A stretch of DNA of 7,090 nt from Nonomuraea sp. (GTDB lineage Bacteria; Actinomycetota; Actinomycetes; Streptosporangiales; Streptosporangiaceae), in NCBI GenBank assembly GCA_013362835.1, contig JABFVJ010000316.1:1-7090 (forward strand). Direction: 5' to 3'. Each line of letters opens with the position of its first letter. The first letter of the stretch is position 1. A model generated the notes under the pieces. The model was not told the origin of the DNA. It ran no database searches and worked only from the letters and a program-made list of their open reading frames with translations. A program made the position numbers and the translations under genes. Shown piece after piece: positions 6,191 to 7,090 of this stretch.

Positions 6191-6579
6191 ATGCCCCCTT
6201 GGTGGGTGCGTGCTTGTCAGCCATACATCGCTGCATCATGCTTCACGTCGCGAGGCGTGGGCAGCGCGGCTGTCTCCCCGGAATCCGTTGCCTCCGGTTG
6301 GCCCACACCCGGTTGGCCCAACGTGAGGCGGCGACGACGGGGACCTGCGCGTTCGACACACATCGACATCTGGTTGGCGACAGCAATCTGGGGGGTGTCA
6401 GCCACGCGCCACGGTCCTGTGGCGGCCTGGACGAACCCCTCCCCAAGAGTGGCGGCCGTCCGCGACAGCCGAAGATCGCAACGTGCACCCCGACCCGGTC
6501 TGTCCCGCCGGATCGCAAGCACCTCCGGGACGCCCGGCAGAACAAAACCGGCGCCCGACCCCTGGGAAGGACCTTTTAG
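6183..6579 (+). promoter_or_regulatory. Long, hairpin-rich rho 5' leader
   Basis: This is most of the 454-bp thrB-rho gap and holds no convincing gene. It is visibly less GC-biased than the coding regions. Stem-loops visible in the sense RNA: CACGTC-GCGA-GGCGTG (6244-6259, GNRA tetraloop); directly next GGCAGC-GCG-GCTGTC (6260-6274, one G-U); GGCGACA / TGTC-A-GCC (6376-6403, bulged A); CGCCAC-N6-GTGGCG (6407-6424); a CGGC-C-GTC hairpin (6453-6471, one C-A mismatch); and GTCCCG-N18-CGGGAC (6502-6531). Repeats: CCGGTTGGCCCA at 6294-6305 and 6309-6320, GATCGCAA at 6474-6481 and 6511-6518. C-rich, G-poor stretches (such as 6431-6446 and 6486-6497) could bind Rho. E. coli rho is autoregulated in its leader; the same here is inference. 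No known riboswitch class is recognised. Confidence 0.5.
6564..6571 (+). promoter_or_regulatory. Ribosome binding site that decides the rho TTG start
   Basis: GGGAAGGA lies eight bases before the TTG at 6580. A TAG at 6577-6579 is in frame and directly abuts the TTG, so the gene cannot start further upstream. Confidence 0.8.
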
Positions 6580-7090
6580 TTGAGCGACACCACCGAACTC
6601 CTCTCCGACGCATCAGGCGTTCAGCCCGCGTCCGGCGACACCCCCACCCGCGCCGCGGCCAAGCCTCGTGCGCGTCGCTCCGGCACCGGCCTGTCCGCCA
6701 AGGTGCTGCCCGAGCTGCAGAAGATGGCCGCCGAGCTGGGCATCAGCGGCACCGGGCGCATGCGGAAGAGCCAGCTCATCGCGGCCATCCAGGAGAAGCA
6801 GGGTGGCGTTTCCGGAGACGGCGCTCCGGCGGCACCCGTGGCTGAGGCGGCGCCCGTCGCGGCGGAGGCTGCGCCTCCCGCGGCCGAGCGGCCCACCCGT
6901 ACCCGCAGGGAACGTTCCCGCACCAAGCCCGTCGAGGAGCCCGCGCCGCAGGCCGCCGAGCCGGTGGCCTTGGCCCCTGAGCCCGTGGCCGCGCCGGCCG
7001 AGCCGGTCGTCGAGCAGCAGGCCCAGGTCGTGGACTCCGGTCAGGGCGGCGAGCGCGGCGAGCGCGAGAGCCGTCGCGAGCGGCGCAGCC
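6580..7090 (+). CDS. rho: Transcription termination factor Rho, N-terminal part (runs off window)
   Basis: 170 residues are visible, and the frame is open to the window end. The TTG start is set by an abutting in-frame TAG, the ribosome binding site at 6564-6571, and an N-terminus (SDTTELL) like actinobacterial Rho. Residues about 36-75 form the helical Rho N-terminal domain: TGLSAKVLPELQKMAAELGI, then GRMRKSQLIAAIQEKQGG. After it (about 76-170) comes a low-complexity Ala/Pro/Glu and Arg-rich stretch ending in RGERESRRERRS, the insertion typical of high-GC actinobacterial Rho, which binds RNA and is probably disordered. The primary RNA-binding OSB fold and the hexameric RecA-type ATPase lie beyond the window. 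The full protein is an ATP-driven RNA translocase that ends transcription. Position after thrB agrees with actinomycete gene order. The identity is strong although the catalytic part is not seen. Confidence 0.93.
   Translation, partial: MSDTTELLSDASGVQPASGDTPTRAAAKPRARRSGTGLSAKVLPELQKMAAELGISGTGRMRKSQLIAAIQEKQGGVSGDGAPAAPVAEAAPVAAEAAPPAAERPTRTRRERSRTKPVEEPAPQAAEPVALAPEPVAAPAEPVVEQQAQVVDSGQGGERGERESRRERRS

Noticed and set aside
6183..6579. Known riboswitch or T-box in the rho leader
   Set aside because: No recognisable conserved core of a known class was seen, and rho is not an expected target.

Overview
The window is very GC-rich, with strong G/C preference at third codon positions. It carries the gene order thrC-thrB-rho and an actinobacterial-type Rho whose N-terminal domain is followed by an Ala/Pro/Arg-rich insertion. 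This points to a high-GC actinomycete, plausibly Streptosporangiales- or Streptomyces-like. The genus cannot be fixed from the sequence.

Left part (1-3973): three glycosyltransferase-type genes. The first is cut by the window start (1-813, +). It overlaps by an ATGA junction a second family-2 glycosyltransferase (810-2447, +) with a C-terminal coiled coil. A third gene (2501-3973, -) is convergent and is a clear paralogue of the second. The short convergent gap holds a 16-bp perfect palindrome over the stop codon of the second gene, then a 41-bp tandem duplication that copies the end of the third. They look like part of a surface-glycan or glycoconjugate locus. Acceptor and sugar donor cannot be read from sequence.

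Middle (3974-6125): a 166-bp divergent intergenic region with a candidate thrC promoter, then thrC (threonine synthase) and thrB (homoserine kinase), 21 bp apart and probably co-transcribed. ThrB makes O-phosphohomoserine and ThrC converts it to threonine. In many actinomycetes hom lies directly upstream of thrC; here that place is taken by the divergent glycosyltransferase.

Right part (6126-7090): a 454-bp gap with a candidate promoter and a long, hairpin-rich leader. Then comes the 5' part of rho, which starts at a TTG fixed by an in-frame TAG directly before it and a good ribosome binding site. The gene runs off the window end.

No CRISPR, tRNA, rRNA, insertion sequence, phage gene or recognisable defence system was found. 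The signals most worth checking are: two adjacent stem-loops inside an AT-rich, rare-codon patch of the first glycosyltransferase; the structured rho leader, open in two frames and ending in TAGTTGA; and the 41-bp tandem duplication at the end of the minus-strand glycosyltransferase.
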